From the NCBI RefSeq assembly GCF_013868135.1, contig NZ_JACEMU010000004.1, positions 124,001 to 188,000 of the forward strand: a stretch of 64,000 nucleotides of DNA, written 5' to 3'. Shown here one piece after another: positions 31,654-41,498 of the stretch. Position numbers and translations under genes: made by a program. How positions within the stretch are numbered: the first letter of the stretch is position 1; each line of letters opens with the position of its first letter. The notes beneath the pieces are model-generated. The model had not been told where the DNA came from, did no database searches, and saw only the letters and a program-made list of their open reading frames with translations. The stretch comes from Paracoccus sp. S1E-3 (GTDB lineage Bacteria > Pseudomonadota > Alphaproteobacteria > Rhodobacterales > Rhodobacteraceae).

Positions 31654-32748
31654 ATGGAGGCCGGGCTGGTCCGGGACCTGATCGCGGCGCTGCCGGTCGC
31701 GGTGCTGGCGGTCGATGCCGAAGCGCGGGTGACCGCGGCCAACCGCGCCGCGAAGGTGCTGCTGGGCGAGGAACTGACCGACCGCCCCTTCGTCCATGTC
31801 CTGCGCCATCCGGTGGTGGTCCGGGCGGTGGACGCGGTGCTGGATCCAGCGCACGTCCCGCCACCGATGGTTGATCCGGCGCTGGCGGCGGTGGCGTCCG
31901 GCGGCCATCGGATGCGGGTCCAGATCTCGGCGCGGGGTCGCGACATTCCGGCCGAAATCACCGTTTCCGGCCTGCCAGAGCGGAAGGGCGCACTGATCGT
32001 GATCGAAGACGGTTCGGGCCTTGAGGCGGCCGAACAGCAGCGCCGCGATTTCGTGGCCAATGTCAGCCACGAATTGCGCACGCCGCTGACCGCGCTGATG
32101 GGCTTCATCGAGACCCTGCGCGGCCCCGCCCGCGACGACCCGGCGGCGCGCGAGCGTTTCCTCGGCATCATGGAGGCCGAGGCCGCCCGCATGAACCGCC
32201 TGGTCCTGGACCTGCTGTCGCTGAGCCGCGTCGAATCCGAGGAGCGCCGCCGCCCGGCCGAACGCATCGACCTAGCCATGCTGATCCGCGCCGTGGCGGC
32301 GACCCTGCAACCGCAGGCAGCAGCGGCGCATGTGCAGATCCGGGTCGAGGGCGCGGAGGCGCCGGTCCATGTCCTTGGGGACCCCGACCAACTGACGCAG
32401 GTCTTTCACAATCTCGTGGAGAACGCAGTGAAATACGGTGGCACGGGCGGCGAAGTGACGCTGCGCCTGTCGCCGGTCGCCCATGATGCGGTGCTGCGCG
32501 GTCCCGCCACCGCCGTCGAGGTCGCCGATCGCGGCGACGGTATCGACCCCATGCATCTGCCGCGCCTGACCGAGCGTTTTTACCGCGTGGACAGCCACCG
32601 CTCGCGTCAGAAGGGGGGCACCGGGCTGGGGCTGGCCATCGTCAAGCATATCATCAGCCGCCATCGCGGCCGGCTGAAGATCGAATCCGAACAGGGGAAG
32701 GGCTCCCGTTTCACCGTGATCCTGCCCGACCAGATCGAGCGGCGTTGA
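31654..32748 (+). CDS. Soluble PhoR-like sensor histidine kinase
   Basis: A 364-residue kinase. An N-terminal PAS-like region (residues 1-120; LPVAVLAVDAEARVTAANRA) is followed by the HisKA dimerisation helix with phosphoacceptor His in FVANVSHELRTPLTALMGF and the ATPase domain (N box HNLVENAVKYGG, G1 DRGDGIDP, G2 GTGLGLAIVKHI). No membrane helix is visible, unlike typical PhoR. No response regulator or phosphate-transport genes are next to it, so the stimulus and partner are unknown. ATG 31654 follows GACCGGG. Confidence 0.9.
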   Translation: MEAGLVRDLIAALPVAVLAVDAEARVTAANRAAKVLLGEELTDRPFVHVLRHPVVVRAVDAVLDPAHVPPPMVDPALAAVASGGHRMRVQISARGRDIPAEITVSGLPERKGALIVIEDGSGLEAAEQQRRDFVANVSHELRTPLTALMGFIETLRGPARDDPAARERFLGIMEAEAARMNRLVLDLLSLSRVESEERRRPAERIDLAMLIRAVAATLQPQAAAAHVQIRVEGAEAPVHVLGDPDQLTQVFHNLVENAVKYGGTGGEVTLRLSPVAHDAVLRGPATAVEVADRGDGIDPMHLPRLTERFYRVDSHRSRQKGGTGLGLAIVKHIISRHRGRLKIESEQGKGSRFTVILPDQIERR

Positions 32749-32770
32749 TCCGCGCGCGGACGCGGCCGCG

Positions 32771-32791
32771 CTTGCCGGCACTGCGGCAAGG
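32771..32791 (+). terminator. Weak stem-loop between kinase and ispG
   Basis: CTTGCCG and CGGCAAG form a 7-base stem around a short loop, 23 bases after the kinase stop and just before the ispG leader. No T-run follows, so it may be an mRNA-processing structure rather than a terminator. Confidence 0.3.
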
Positions 32792-32823
32792 GTCTATCTG
32801 AGGCGCAGGAAAAGAGGTTTCAG

Positions 32824-33948
32824 ATGACGCATAACCCGATCCGGCCCTGGCGCGACATTGAGCGGCGCAAATCGCGCAAGATCATGGTTGGCTCTGTTCC
32901 GGTGGGCGGTGACGCGCCGATCACTGTACAGACGATGACCAACACCGATTCCTCGGATGTGCGCGCAACGCTGGATCAGGTGATCCGCGCCGCCGAGGCG
33001 GGCGCCGACATCGTGCGCATCTCGACCCCGGACGAATCGTCGACCCAGGCGCTGCGCGAGATCGTGCGGGAAAGCCCGGTGCCGATCGTGGCCGACATCC
33101 ATTTCCACTATAAACGCGCGCTGGAAGCCGCCGATGCCGGCGCCGCCTGCCTGCGCATCAACCCCGGCAATATCGGCGATGCCGGGCGCGTGGCCGAGGT
33201 GGTGCGGGCGGCGCGGGCGAATGGCTGCTCCATCCGCATCGGCGTCAATGCCGGCAGTCTGGAAAAGCACCTGCTGGAAAAATACGGCGAGCCGTGCCCT
33301 GATGCGATGGTCGAAAGCGGCCTCGATCACATCAAGATCCTGCAGGACCACGATTTCCACGAGTTCAAGATCAGTGTGAAGGCCTCCGACGTGTTCCTGG
33401 CCGCCGCCGCCTATCAGCAGCTGGCAGAGGCCACCGACGCACCCATTCATCTGGGCATCACCGAGGCCGGCGGGCTGCGCGGCGGGACGGTAAAATCGGC
33501 GATCGGGCTGGGCAACCTGCTGTGGGCCGGGATCGGCGACACCATCCGCGTCAGCCTGTCGGCCGATCCGGTCGAGGAGGTGAAGGTCGGCTTCGAAATC
33601 CTGAAGTCGCTGGGCCTGCGGACGCGCGGGGTTCAGATCATCTCCTGCCCCAGCTGCGCGCGGCAGGGTTTTGATGTCATCAAGACCGTCGAGGCGCTGG
33701 AGCAGCGGCTGGAACATGTGAAGACGCCGATCTCGCTGTCGATCATCGGCTGCGTGGTCAACGGGCCGGGCGAAGCGCTGATGACCGATATCGGCTTCAC
33801 CGGCGGCGGTGCGGGGTCGGGGATGGTCTATCTCGCCGGGCGGCAGGACCACAAGCTGTCGAACGAGCGGATGATCGACCATATCGTCGAACTGGTCGAG
33901 GAGCGCGCCGCACAGATCGAGGCGGCGAAGGCCGAAGCGGCGGAGTAG
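32824..33948 (+). CDS. ispG: 4-hydroxy-3-methylbut-2-enyl diphosphate synthase (flavodoxin type)
   Basis: A 374-residue IspG, the penultimate enzyme of the MEP isoprenoid pathway, with a 4Fe-4S cluster. The N-terminal TIM barrel is evident ([48 protein letters not shown]), and the C-terminal cluster ligands are in [16 protein letters not shown] and [17 protein letters not shown]. Normal length; AAAAGAGG ribosome site before ATG 32824. Confidence 0.97.
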   Translation: MTHNPIRPWRDIERRKSRKIMVGSVPVGGDAPITVQTMTNTDSSDVRATLDQVIRAAEAGADIVRISTPDESSTQALREIVRESPVPIVADIHFHYKRALEAADAGAACLRINPGNIGDAGRVAEVVRAARANGCSIRIGVNAGSLEKHLLEKYGEPCPDAMVESGLDHIKILQDHDFHEFKISVKASDVFLAAAAYQQLAEATDAPIHLGITEAGGLRGGTVKSAIGLGNLLWAGIGDTIRVSLSADPVEEVKVGFEILKSLGLRTRGVQIISCPSCARQGFDVIKTVEALEQRLEHVKTPISLSIIGCVVNGPGEALMTDIGFTGGGAGSGMVYLAGRQDHKLSNERMIDHIVELVEERAAQIEAAKAEAAE

Positions 33949-33972
33949 GGTGTGCGGCATGCCGTGGCGTGC

Positions 33973-34006
33973 CGGCCCTCGGGATATTTATACCCAGAAA
34001 ATGAAA
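33973..34006. repeat. Possible Rhodobacterales-type intergenic motif
   Basis: A segment containing CCCTCGGGATATTTATACCC followed by AGAAAATGAAAG lies downstream of ispG. From memory, similar CCTCGGGATATTT...ATGAAG strings recur at gene ends in Rhodobacteraceae genomes. I found only one copy in this window, so repeat status cannot be shown from the sequence itself. Confidence 0.3.
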
Positions 34007-34084
34007 GACTTGCGGGCGAAATCTGCGATTTCGCGCGGGGCCGGCGCTGTGCTTTTGCCATGCCAGTGCGTTTGGGCCGCCGGA

Positions 34085-34124
34085 TGAAAAAAAAGGCTCC
34101 GACGCTCTCGTGCCGGGCCTTTCT
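34085..34124 (-). terminator. Intrinsic terminator of the DsbA-family gene
   Basis: Reading the - strand, AAGGCCCGGCACG pairs imperfectly with CGTCGGAGCCTT and is followed by a run of eight T. It lies 18 bases after the stop of the DsbA-like gene. Confidence 0.75.
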
Positions 34125-34141
34125 CATGCAAATATATCGAC

Positions 34142-34891
34142 TTAGCCGCCGGACTTCGCCTTGGCGCGGGTCTGTTCGATCACCGGGGCGAGGCCGGTCC
34201 GCGGCAGGCCGCGCATCAGCGTGTCGCCGATGATGAAGCTGGGCGTGCCGGCGATCTGCAGGGCATCGGCCAGCTGCGCATTCTCGCGCAACACGTCAGT
34301 CACCGCATCTGAGTTCATCGCCGTGATCACCTTGTCAGCGTCAAAGCCCATCTCCTCGGCGGTGGTCTTCAGCCCTTCGACGGTGACATTGCCGCGCATG
34401 GTATAGAAATAGTCGTGGACCTTCTTGTAGGCGTCATCGCCTTCGTTCTGCTTGACCGCGACGGCAAAGCGTGCAGCAAGGTCGCTTTCCTGCCCGAGGA
34501 TCGGAAGATCCTTGAAGATAATTTTGATATTTCCGTCCTTTGCGACGGTTTCCTCGACAAGTGGGAAGGCCTGGCGGCATACGCCGCAGCGATAGTCGAT
34601 GAACTCGACCACGGTCACGTCGCCCTCGGGATTGCCGCCGACCCAGCTGTGATCGTCCTCGTAGATCTGTTCTTGAAGCTGGGCGATCATGGCGCTGTCA
34701 TTCTTCGCCTCGTCGGCCACGCGGCGCTGCTCCAGCTCGGTCATGGCCTCGATCAGGACCTGCGGGTTCTCCATCAGATAAGCGCGGACGGCGGCGCCGA
34801 ACTGCTCCTTCTCGGCCTCGGTCATGGCGCCGAGATCCAGCGCGAAGGCGGGTGTGGTGGTCAGCAGCAGGGCGGCGATCAGCTTCTTCAT
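34142..34891 (-). CDS. DsbA/ScsC-family thiol-disulfide oxidoreductase
   Basis: About 249 residues with a signal peptide (MKKLIAALLLTTTPAFA), an N-terminal helical extension (about residues 20-85) as in oligomerising ScsC/Com1-like proteins, then a thioredoxin fold: VTVVEFIDYRCGVCRQAFP carries the CxxC centre as CGVC, and IAGTPSFIIGD the cis-Pro loop. Probably periplasmic. ATG 34891 chosen for the signal peptide; the longer frame to 34951 adds residues that break it. Oxidase versus isomerase role cannot be decided. Confidence 0.9.
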   Translation of the reverse strand: MKKLIAALLLTTTPAFALDLGAMTEAEKEQFGAAVRAYLMENPQVLIEAMTELEQRRVADEAKNDSAMIAQLQEQIYEDDHSWVGGNPEGDVTVVEFIDYRCGVCRQAFPLVEETVAKDGNIKIIFKDLPILGQESDLAARFAVAVKQNEGDDAYKKVHDYFYTMRGNVTVEGLKTTAEEMGFDADKVITAMNSDAVTDVLRENAQLADALQIAGTPSFIIGDTLMRGLPRTGLAPVIEQTRAKAKSGG

Positions 34892-35022
34892 CTCGTGGTC
34901 CTTGTCAGATTTGCGCGGAGACTGGCCCCAAAATCGCGCGATGACAAGCAAAGGATGCGTGATCCGCTTGACCGCGCGCGGGCCGGGCGGGCATAGACCA
35001 TGGAAAAAACAGCGAGGCAGAG

Positions 35023-36159
35023 ATGCGGCAGTCGAAGCGCGGACAGGTCGATCCGTTCATTGTGATGGATGTGATGGAGGCCGCGCGCCGGGCCGAGGCG
35101 GCCGGGCGCAGCATCATCCATATGGAGGTGGGCCAGCCCTCGACGCCTGCGCCCGCCGCGGCGCGGGCCGGGCTGAAGGCGCGGCTGGACCAGCCACTGG
35201 GCTATACGGTGGCGCTTGGCCTGCCGGAATTGCGGGCCGGGATCGCGGATCTGTATCGGCGCTGGTACGGGGTCGATCTGGACCCGGCCCGCGTGGTGGT
35301 GACGCCGGGATCCTCGGGCGCCTTCATGTTGGCCTTCGCGGCGCTGTTCGACGCCGGCGACCGGGTGGCCCTGGGCGAGCCGGGCTATCCCAGCTATCGC
35401 CAGATCCTGCGCGCCATGTCGCTGGAGCCGGTGGGCATCCAGACCGATCCGGCCCATCGTTATCAGCCGCAGCCGCACGAAATTCCTGCCGATGTGGCGG
35501 GACTGATGCTCGCCTCGCCCGGCAATCCTTCGGGGACGATGCTCGGCCTCGATGATTATCGCGGGCTGCTGGCGCGGACGCAGGAGCTGGGCATCAGCGT
35601 GATTTCGGACGAGATCTATCACGGGCTCAGCTATGGCGAGCGCTGCCATTCGGCGCTGGAGGTCAGCGACGAGGTCTATGTCATCAACTCGTTCTCCAAG
35701 TATTTTTCCATGACCGGCTGGCGCATCGGCTGGATGGTGGTGCCGGCCGATCACATCCGCACAATCGAGCGCATCGCCGGGAACATGTTCATCTGCCCGC
35801 CCCATGCCAGCCAGGTTGCGGCCCTCGCCGCGCTGGAGGCGATCGACGAATGCGAGGCCAATATGGCCACCTATGCTGAGAACCGCCGCCTGCTGCTGGA
35901 GGCGCTGCCGAAGATCGGCTTTGACCGTATCGCGCCGCCGGACGGGGCCTTCTATATCTATGCCGATGTCTCGGACCTGACCGAGGACAGCCGCGCCATG
36001 GCCGCCGAGATCCTGGACGGCGCAGGCGTGGCCGTCACGCCGGGGCTGGATTTCGATCCGGTGCGCGGCGCACGGACGCTGCGTTTTTCCTATGCCCGCA
36101 GCACGTCGGACATCGTCGAAGGCATTGCCCGGCTGACCCGCTTCATGGGCGCGCGCTGA
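35023..36159 (+). CDS. PLP-dependent class I/II aminotransferase
   Basis: A 378-residue fold-type I aminotransferase. The Schiff-base Lys is in INSFSKYFSMTGWRIGW; the cofactor Asp in VISDEIYHGLSYG; ASPGNPSGTML is the substrate-binding Asn region; and an Arg in TLRFSYARS likely binds the alpha-carboxylate. Substrate (aromatic, alanine or aspartate type) cannot be specified. Its stop overlaps the amidase start (TGATG), suggesting an operon. Confidence 0.9.
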   Translation: MRQSKRGQVDPFIVMDVMEAARRAEAAGRSIIHMEVGQPSTPAPAAARAGLKARLDQPLGYTVALGLPELRAGIADLYRRWYGVDLDPARVVVTPGSSGAFMLAFAALFDAGDRVALGEPGYPSYRQILRAMSLEPVGIQTDPAHRYQPQPHEIPADVAGLMLASPGNPSGTMLGLDDYRGLLARTQELGISVISDEIYHGLSYGERCHSALEVSDEVYVINSFSKYFSMTGWRIGWMVVPADHIRTIERIAGNMFICPPHASQVAALAALEAIDECEANMATYAENRRLLLEALPKIGFDRIAPPDGAFYIYADVSDLTEDSRAMAAEILDGAGVAVTPGLDFDPVRGARTLRFSYARSTSDIVEGIARLTRFMGAR

Positions 36160-37340
36160 TGCGCTGGCTGCCGCTGATCTGGCTGCTGATCCCTTTGGCG
36201 GCGCATGCCGAGGGGCCGGTGCGGCTGGATGTGGCAGCTTCGGCGATCGCCGCCGACAGGAAGGATCTGACGATTACGCTTCGCCTAGATGCACCGGCGC
36301 CTTACCGGGTGTTTCTGCTGGATGCACCGAAGCGGCTGGTCATCGACATGGAGGGGCTGGACCTCGCCGGCGCGGATGCCGCCCGCATTCCCGGCGCCGC
36401 CGCGATGGAGGCGGTCCGCGCAGGGCCGTTCCGCCCCGGCTGGGGGCGGCTGGTCTTTCAGCTGCGCGCGCCCTATGCGGTGATCGAGGCCGTCCAGCAG
36501 ACCGCGGGGCAGGGCGCGACCCTGCGCCTGCGGCTGTCGCCCGTCGCGGCCGAGGATTTCGCCGGCGCGCCGAATGCCATGTCGGCGCTGTGGGATCTGC
36601 CGCAGCCGACGACGCCGGTCGTCGATCCCTCGCGTCCGCAGCCCCTGCGCGTGGCCATCGATCCGGGCCATGGCGGCATCGATTCCGGCGCATTGGCCGA
36701 GGGCCTGCGCGAGGCCGATCTGATGCTGGCCTTCGCCCGCGAACTGACCGAGAAGCTGATCCGTGCCGGGTTCGAGGTGGTGTTGACGCGGCGCAAGGAC
36801 GAGTTCGTCGGACTGGAGGCGCGGATGACCGAGGCGCGGGCCTCGGGGGCGGATCTGTTCATCTCGCTCCATGCCGATGCGCTGCCCGACGGGCAGGCGG
36901 CGGGGGCCTCGGTCTTCATCTGGAACAGTCAGGCCGATGACCGCGCCTCGCGCCAGCTGGCGGCGCGGCATGACCGGGCCGATCTGGTCGCCGGGCTGGA
37001 CCTGCAGGGCACGGACGATCAGATCGCGGGCACCCTGATGGATATGGCCCGCGCCGATACCCAGCCCCGGTCCGAGGCATTCGCCAAGCACATGTCCGCG
37101 CATCTGGCGCAGGCAGGGCTGGCGCTGCACCGCAACCCGGTGAAAGGTGCGGCCTTCAGTGTGCTGAAATCACCGGATATTCCTTCGACCCTCGTTGAGC
37201 TGGGCTTTCTGACCGATGCCTCCGACAGAGCCAACCTGACCGATCCTGCATGGCGCGCCCGCATGGCGCAGGCGATTGCCGGGGCGGTCACCGACTGGTC
37301 AAAAGACGACAGCGCCCGCGCCGCCCTGCGACGGCATTAG
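36159..37340 (+). CDS. N-acetylmuramoyl-L-alanine amidase (AmiC-like)
   Basis: A 393-residue exported cell-wall amidase. The signal peptide is MRWLPLIWLLIPLAAHA, followed by an AMIN-like domain (about 25-130). The Amidase_3 domain has zinc ligands in VAIDPGHGGIDSGA, the Glu in AEGLREADLMLAF, and SLHADALP. It cleaves septal peptidoglycan during cell separation. Located just upstream of the PBP1A gene, a conserved alphaproteobacterial order. Confidence 0.93.
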   Translation: MRWLPLIWLLIPLAAHAEGPVRLDVAASAIAADRKDLTITLRLDAPAPYRVFLLDAPKRLVIDMEGLDLAGADAARIPGAAAMEAVRAGPFRPGWGRLVFQLRAPYAVIEAVQQTAGQGATLRLRLSPVAAEDFAGAPNAMSALWDLPQPTTPVVDPSRPQPLRVAIDPGHGGIDSGALAEGLREADLMLAFARELTEKLIRAGFEVVLTRRKDEFVGLEARMTEARASGADLFISLHADALPDGQAAGASVFIWNSQADDRASRQLAARHDRADLVAGLDLQGTDDQIAGTLMDMARADTQPRSEAFAKHMSAHLAQAGLALHRNPVKGAAFSVLKSPDIPSTLVELGFLTDASDRANLTDPAWRARMAQAIAGAVTDWSKDDSARAALRRH

Positions 37341-37449
37341 CGAAACCGGGCGCGATTCCGCCCTTTCACCGGCGCGATGACCCAAGCTTGTTTTGACTGC
37401 GCCGCCCCTGAAGTCTAAGAAGCCGGATAAAATCGAGTGAGGCAGCTGC

Positions 37450-40035
37450 GTGGTCCGATTCATTCTTTCGTTTTTCGGCGGGATCTTCTCGCTTCTGGTG
37501 ACCGGGCTGCTTTTCGCCATGCTGATCCTTGGCGGGGTCTTCTGGGCCTATGGCCGCGACCTGCCCAGCCATGAACAACTGTCCCAATATGCGCCCAAGA
37601 CCATCAGCCGCATCTATTCCGGCGAAGGCCGTCTGATCGACGAATTTGCGCAGGAGCGCCGGATCTTCGTGCCGGGCGAGGAAATTCCCGATCTGGTCAA
37701 GCAGGCCTTCGTGTCGGCCGAAGACAAGAACTTCTACCACCATCAGGGCTTTGACATCAAAGGCATTGGCAAGGCTGCCTATGACGCGATCGCCTCGGGC
37801 GGCGAGAACGTGCGCGGCGCCTCGACCATCACCCAGCAGGTGATGAAGAACTTCCTGCTGTCGTCGGATCGCAGCATCGAACGCAAGGTCAAGGAACTGA
37901 TCCTGGCCACCCGGCTGGAGCAGTCGCTGACCAAGGACCAGATTCTGGAACTGTATCTGAACGAGATCTTTCTGGGCCAGAACAGCTATGGCGTGGCCGC
38001 CGCCGCGCAGACCTATTTCAACAAGACCCTGTCGCAGCTGAAACCGCATGAGGCGGCGACGCTGGCCTCGATGCCGCAGGCGCCGGGGCGCTACCATCCC
38101 GTCAAGGCCAAGCAGCGCGTGACCGAGCGGCGCAACTATGTGCTGCGCGAGATGTGGCAGAACGGCTATATCGACGAGGCGACCTATCGCGCCGAGTCCG
38201 AATTGCCGCTGCGCTCGGTTCAGAACGGCGACTTCCCGGCCTTCGCCGAAAAGCTGCCGCCGCGCGACTATTTCACCGACGAGATCCGCCGCCAGCTGTC
38301 GCAGGATTTCGGCCAGGACGAATTCTTCGGCGGCGGTCTGACCATTCGCGCCACCGTCGATCCGGCCCTGCAGGGCGTGGCCGCGCGGGCGCTGCAGAAC
38401 GCGCTGGAAAGCTATGACCGCGGGCGCGGCATCTGGCATGGCGTCATCGCCAAACTGCCGCCTGAAGACCTGACCACCGAAGCCGGCTGGCGCGGCGCCC
38501 TGTTCGCCGTCAAGGAGGCGCCCCGCGATGTCGAGGGCTGGATGCCGGCGGTGGTTCTGGGGATCGAGGGCGGCGATGCCCGCATCGGCATCGAAGGGAT
38601 CGAGGAGGACGCCGATGGCCACTGGATCCCGGCCAAGGATGCGCAATGGGCGCGCCCCCGTCTGGCCGATGGCAAGCTGGGCGCGCGCGCGCAGGGGGCG
38701 GGCGATCTGGTCCAGCCCGGCGACGTTGTGATGGTCCGCGCCATGACTGAGGACGGCACCGGCAAATTCGTCCGCTGGACGCTGCGGCAGGTGCCGCAGA
38801 TCCAGGGCGGCTTCATGGCCATGGACGTGAACACCGGCCGCGTCATTGCCATGCAGGGCGGTTTCTCTTACCAGTCCTCGGTTTTCAACCGGGCGACGCA
38901 GGCGATGCGTCAGCCGGGGTCCAGCTTCAAGCCCTTCGTCTATGCGGCGGCGCTGGATAACGGCTATACGCCCGCCACCATTGTCGTCGACGAGGAAATC
39001 GCCATCAACACCCCCGCCGGCCTGTGGCGGCCGAAGAACAGTTCGAACCGCACCTACGGCCCGACGCCGTTGCGCACCGGGATCGAGCAGTCGCGCAACC
39101 TGATGACCATCCGCGTCGCGCAGGATATCGGCATGGACATGGTGGCCAAATATGCCGAGCGTTTCGGCGTCTATGACGACGGCCAGATGAAGCCGTTCCT
39201 GGCGAACTCGCTGGGCGCGCAGGAGACCACGCTGTTCAGGATGGTCGCCGCCTATGCCATGTTCGCCAATGGAGGCGAGCGGGTCGAACCCACCCTGGTC
39301 GACCGCGTCCAGGACCGCCGCGGCCGCACCGTCTATCGCCATGATCAGCGCGATTGCGTCGGCTGCACCCAGAACGCGCTGCCCGCCGGCACCGCCCCCG
39401 AGATCGACACCAATCGCGAGCGGGTGATGGATGCGGTGACCGCCTATCAGCTGACCTCGATGCTGGAAGGCGCGGTCATGCGCGGCTCGGGCAAGGGGGT
39501 CAACCTGCCGGTGCCGATCGCCGGCAAGACCGGCACCACCAACGACGCCAAGGATGTCTGGTTCATCGGCTATTCCAGCAATATCGTCGCAGGCTGCTAT
39601 CTCGGCTATGACCAGCCGCGTTCGCTTGGCGACAACGCCTTCGGCGGCACCCTGTGCGTTCCGGTGTTCAATGCCTTCATGCGCGAGGCGGTCAAGGAAT
39701 TCGGCGGCACCAAGTTCCGCGTCCCCGAGGGCGGCCATTTCGAGAAGATCGACCGCTTCACCGGCCAGCGGCTATCGGCGGGGGCATCGGGCGCCAATGT
39801 GATCTCGGAATTCTTCCGCAACGGCACCGAGAACGACGCCGGCCGGATGATCGACGGCGGCTTCGTGGCCAAGGTCATGCCGAAGGTCGAGGGCATCCCG
39901 GACACGCTGAAGGAACTGCCCAAAACCTCGGGCGCGGGGGCAGGCGCGAAATCCGTCACCACCTCGTCGGGGCAGAAGCGGGTGATCCCGCAAAAGGCCG
40001 ATTTCGGGACCATGTCCTCGGGCGGTCTTTACTGA
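37450..40035 (+). CDS. mrcA: Penicillin-binding protein 1A
   Basis: An 861-residue class A PBP, a bifunctional peptidoglycan polymerase and crosslinker. One N-terminal membrane anchor (IFSLLVTGLLFAMLILGGVFWAYG), the glycosyltransferase motif SAEDKNFYHHQGFD and STITQQVMKNFL, then the transpeptidase motifs SSFK (RQPGSSFKPFVYAAAL), SRN and KTGT (IAGKTGTTNDAKD). An OB-like insert lies in between. GTG at 37450 gives MVRFILSFFGG. Follows the amidase gene. Confidence 0.96.
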   Translation: MVRFILSFFGGIFSLLVTGLLFAMLILGGVFWAYGRDLPSHEQLSQYAPKTISRIYSGEGRLIDEFAQERRIFVPGEEIPDLVKQAFVSAEDKNFYHHQGFDIKGIGKAAYDAIASGGENVRGASTITQQVMKNFLLSSDRSIERKVKELILATRLEQSLTKDQILELYLNEIFLGQNSYGVAAAAQTYFNKTLSQLKPHEAATLASMPQAPGRYHPVKAKQRVTERRNYVLREMWQNGYIDEATYRAESELPLRSVQNGDFPAFAEKLPPRDYFTDEIRRQLSQDFGQDEFFGGGLTIRATVDPALQGVAARALQNALESYDRGRGIWHGVIAKLPPEDLTTEAGWRGALFAVKEAPRDVEGWMPAVVLGIEGGDARIGIEGIEEDADGHWIPAKDAQWARPRLADGKLGARAQGAGDLVQPGDVVMVRAMTEDGTGKFVRWTLRQVPQIQGGFMAMDVNTGRVIAMQGGFSYQSSVFNRATQAMRQPGSSFKPFVYAAALDNGYTPATIVVDEEIAINTPAGLWRPKNSSNRTYGPTPLRTGIEQSRNLMTIRVAQDIGMDMVAKYAERFGVYDDGQMKPFLANSLGAQETTLFRMVAAYAMFANGGERVEPTLVDRVQDRRGRTVYRHDQRDCVGCTQNALPAGTAPEIDTNRERVMDAVTAYQLTSMLEGAVMRGSGKGVNLPVPIAGKTGTTNDAKDVWFIGYSSNIVAGCYLGYDQPRSLGDNAFGGTLCVPVFNAFMREAVKEFGGTKFRVPEGGHFEKIDRFTGQRLSAGASGANVISEFFRNGTENDAGRMIDGGFVAKVMPKVEGIPDTLKELPKTSGAGAGAKSVTTSSGQKRVIPQKADFGTMSSGGLY

Positions 40036-40056
40036 CCGCTTCCGCCGCGCCCTGAC

Positions 40057-40078
40057 AGCGCCGCCTTCGGGGGGCGCT
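40057..40078 (+). terminator. Stem-loop after PBP1A gene
   Basis: AGCGCCGCC, loop TTCG, then a GGGGGCGCT mirror arm with one mismatch, 21 bases after the mrcA stop. A UUCG-type loop makes it stable, but no T-run follows. Confidence 0.4.
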
Positions 40079-40140
40079 GCCCTTGTTCGGGCGCCCGTCT
40101 CACGTTATCTCAGCACCGACCCGTCAAGAAGGACTTCCCC

Positions 40141-41268
40141 ATGCGCGCCGATACCGCCGCCACCATCGAAGCGATCCGCAAATCCCTGCGGCTGCTGGCG
40201 CAGCGCATGGATTGGGACACCGCGCCCCACCGCCTGGAAGAACTGAACGCGATGATCGAGGATGGCGACCTGTGGTCGGACCCGGCCCGTGCGCAAAAGC
40301 TGATGCGCGACCGTCAGGCGCTCTCGGACGCGGTCGAGGGTTATCGCCGTATCGACAGCGACCTGAGCGCCAATGCCGAAATGATCGAACTGGCCGAGGA
40401 GGAGGGCGACACCGATCTGGTCGCCGAGGCCGAGGCCAATCTGAAGGCCCTCGCCGCCGAGGCCGCGCAGAAGGAACTCGAGGCGCTGCTGAACGGCGAG
40501 GCCGACGGCAACGATACCTTCCTGGAAATCAACGCCGGGGCCGGCGGCACGGAAAGCTGCGACTGGGCCTCGATGCTGGCGCGCATGTATGTGCGTTGGG
40601 CCGAGAAGAAGGGCTATGAGGTCGAACTTATCTCGGAAACCTCGGGTGACGAGGCCGGGATCCGCTCGGCCGCCTACAAGATCTCGGGGCATAATGCTTA
40701 CGGCTGGCTGAAATCGGAATCGGGTGTGCACCGGCTGGTCCGCATCTCGCCCTATGACAGCGCCGCGCGGCGGCATACCTCGTTTTCGTCGATCTGGGTC
40801 TATCCGGTGGTCGACGACAATATCGAGATCGTGGTGCCGGATAACGAGATCCGCATTGATACCTATCGTTCGTCCGGTGCGGGCGGTCAGCACGTGAACA
40901 CCACCGACTCGGCGGTGCGGATCACCCACCTGCCGACGAATATCGTGGTGACCAGCTCGATGAAATCGCAGCACCAGAACCGCGAGGCGGCGATGAACGC
41001 GCTGAAGGCGCGCCTGTATCAGCTGGAACTGGACAAGCGCAACGCCGAGATCAACGCCCAGCATGACGCCAAGGGCGATGCCGGTTGGGGCAACCAGATC
41101 CGCTCCTATGTGCTGCATCCCTACCAGATGGTGAAGGACCTGCGCACCGGGCACGAAACCTCGGACACGCAGGGGGTTCTGGACGGCGATCTGGACGCTT
41201 TCATGGCCGCCACGCTGGCACTGGACGTGTCGGGCAAGAGCCGGGCGGAGGCGAACGCGGAGGAGTGA
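40141..41268 (+). CDS. prfB: Peptide chain release factor 2
   Basis: A 375-residue RF2, releasing peptides at UGA/UAA. The GGQ motif is in SSGAGGQHVNTTDSAV; the stop-codon recognition tripeptide, SPF in E. coli, reads SPY here (VRISPYDSAARRHTSF), as I recall for other alphaproteobacteria. The reading frame is continuous from ATG 40141, so no programmed +1 frameshift is used. Follows mrcA. Confidence 0.96.
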   Translation: MRADTAATIEAIRKSLRLLAQRMDWDTAPHRLEELNAMIEDGDLWSDPARAQKLMRDRQALSDAVEGYRRIDSDLSANAEMIELAEEEGDTDLVAEAEANLKALAAEAAQKELEALLNGEADGNDTFLEINAGAGGTESCDWASMLARMYVRWAEKKGYEVELISETSGDEAGIRSAAYKISGHNAYGWLKSESGVHRLVRISPYDSAARRHTSFSSIWVYPVVDDNIEIVVPDNEIRIDTYRSSGAGGQHVNTTDSAVRITHLPTNIVVTSSMKSQHQNREAAMNALKARLYQLELDKRNAEINAQHDAKGDAGWGNQIRSYVLHPYQMVKDLRTGHETSDTQGVLDGDLDAFMAATLALDVSGKSRAEANAEE

Positions 41269-41498
41269 GTGGGCCTGCAACATGGCCGCATGTAACGGGC
41301 ATCATTCGGTGAAGCGCGTTGCCTCACATGCCGCGATCGGAGAGTGCCTTGGGCACCTGACCCGCTGTCTTGCCAGCTAGCGCAGTTCTGTCATCCATCA
41401 CGCCCCCTGCGCCCGTCATGCGTTGAAGCTGCAACCGGGCTGCGGGGGGACGGTGCGCTTGGAAGCGCATGCGCTCGGGTCGCCAAGACGGGGAACGC

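Noticed and set aside
37366-39738. Very long open frame antisense to the PBP1A gene
   Set aside because: An artefact of high GC: it mirrors the codon pattern of mrcA and its product has no recognisable domain.
40141-40230. Programmed frameshift in prfB
   Set aside because: The frame is continuous from ATG 40141; no in-frame early UGA with a CUU slip site is seen.
41269-41498. Possible small gene between prfB and the CDF exporter
   Set aside because: Short frames on both strands lack ribosome sites and recognisable sequence.
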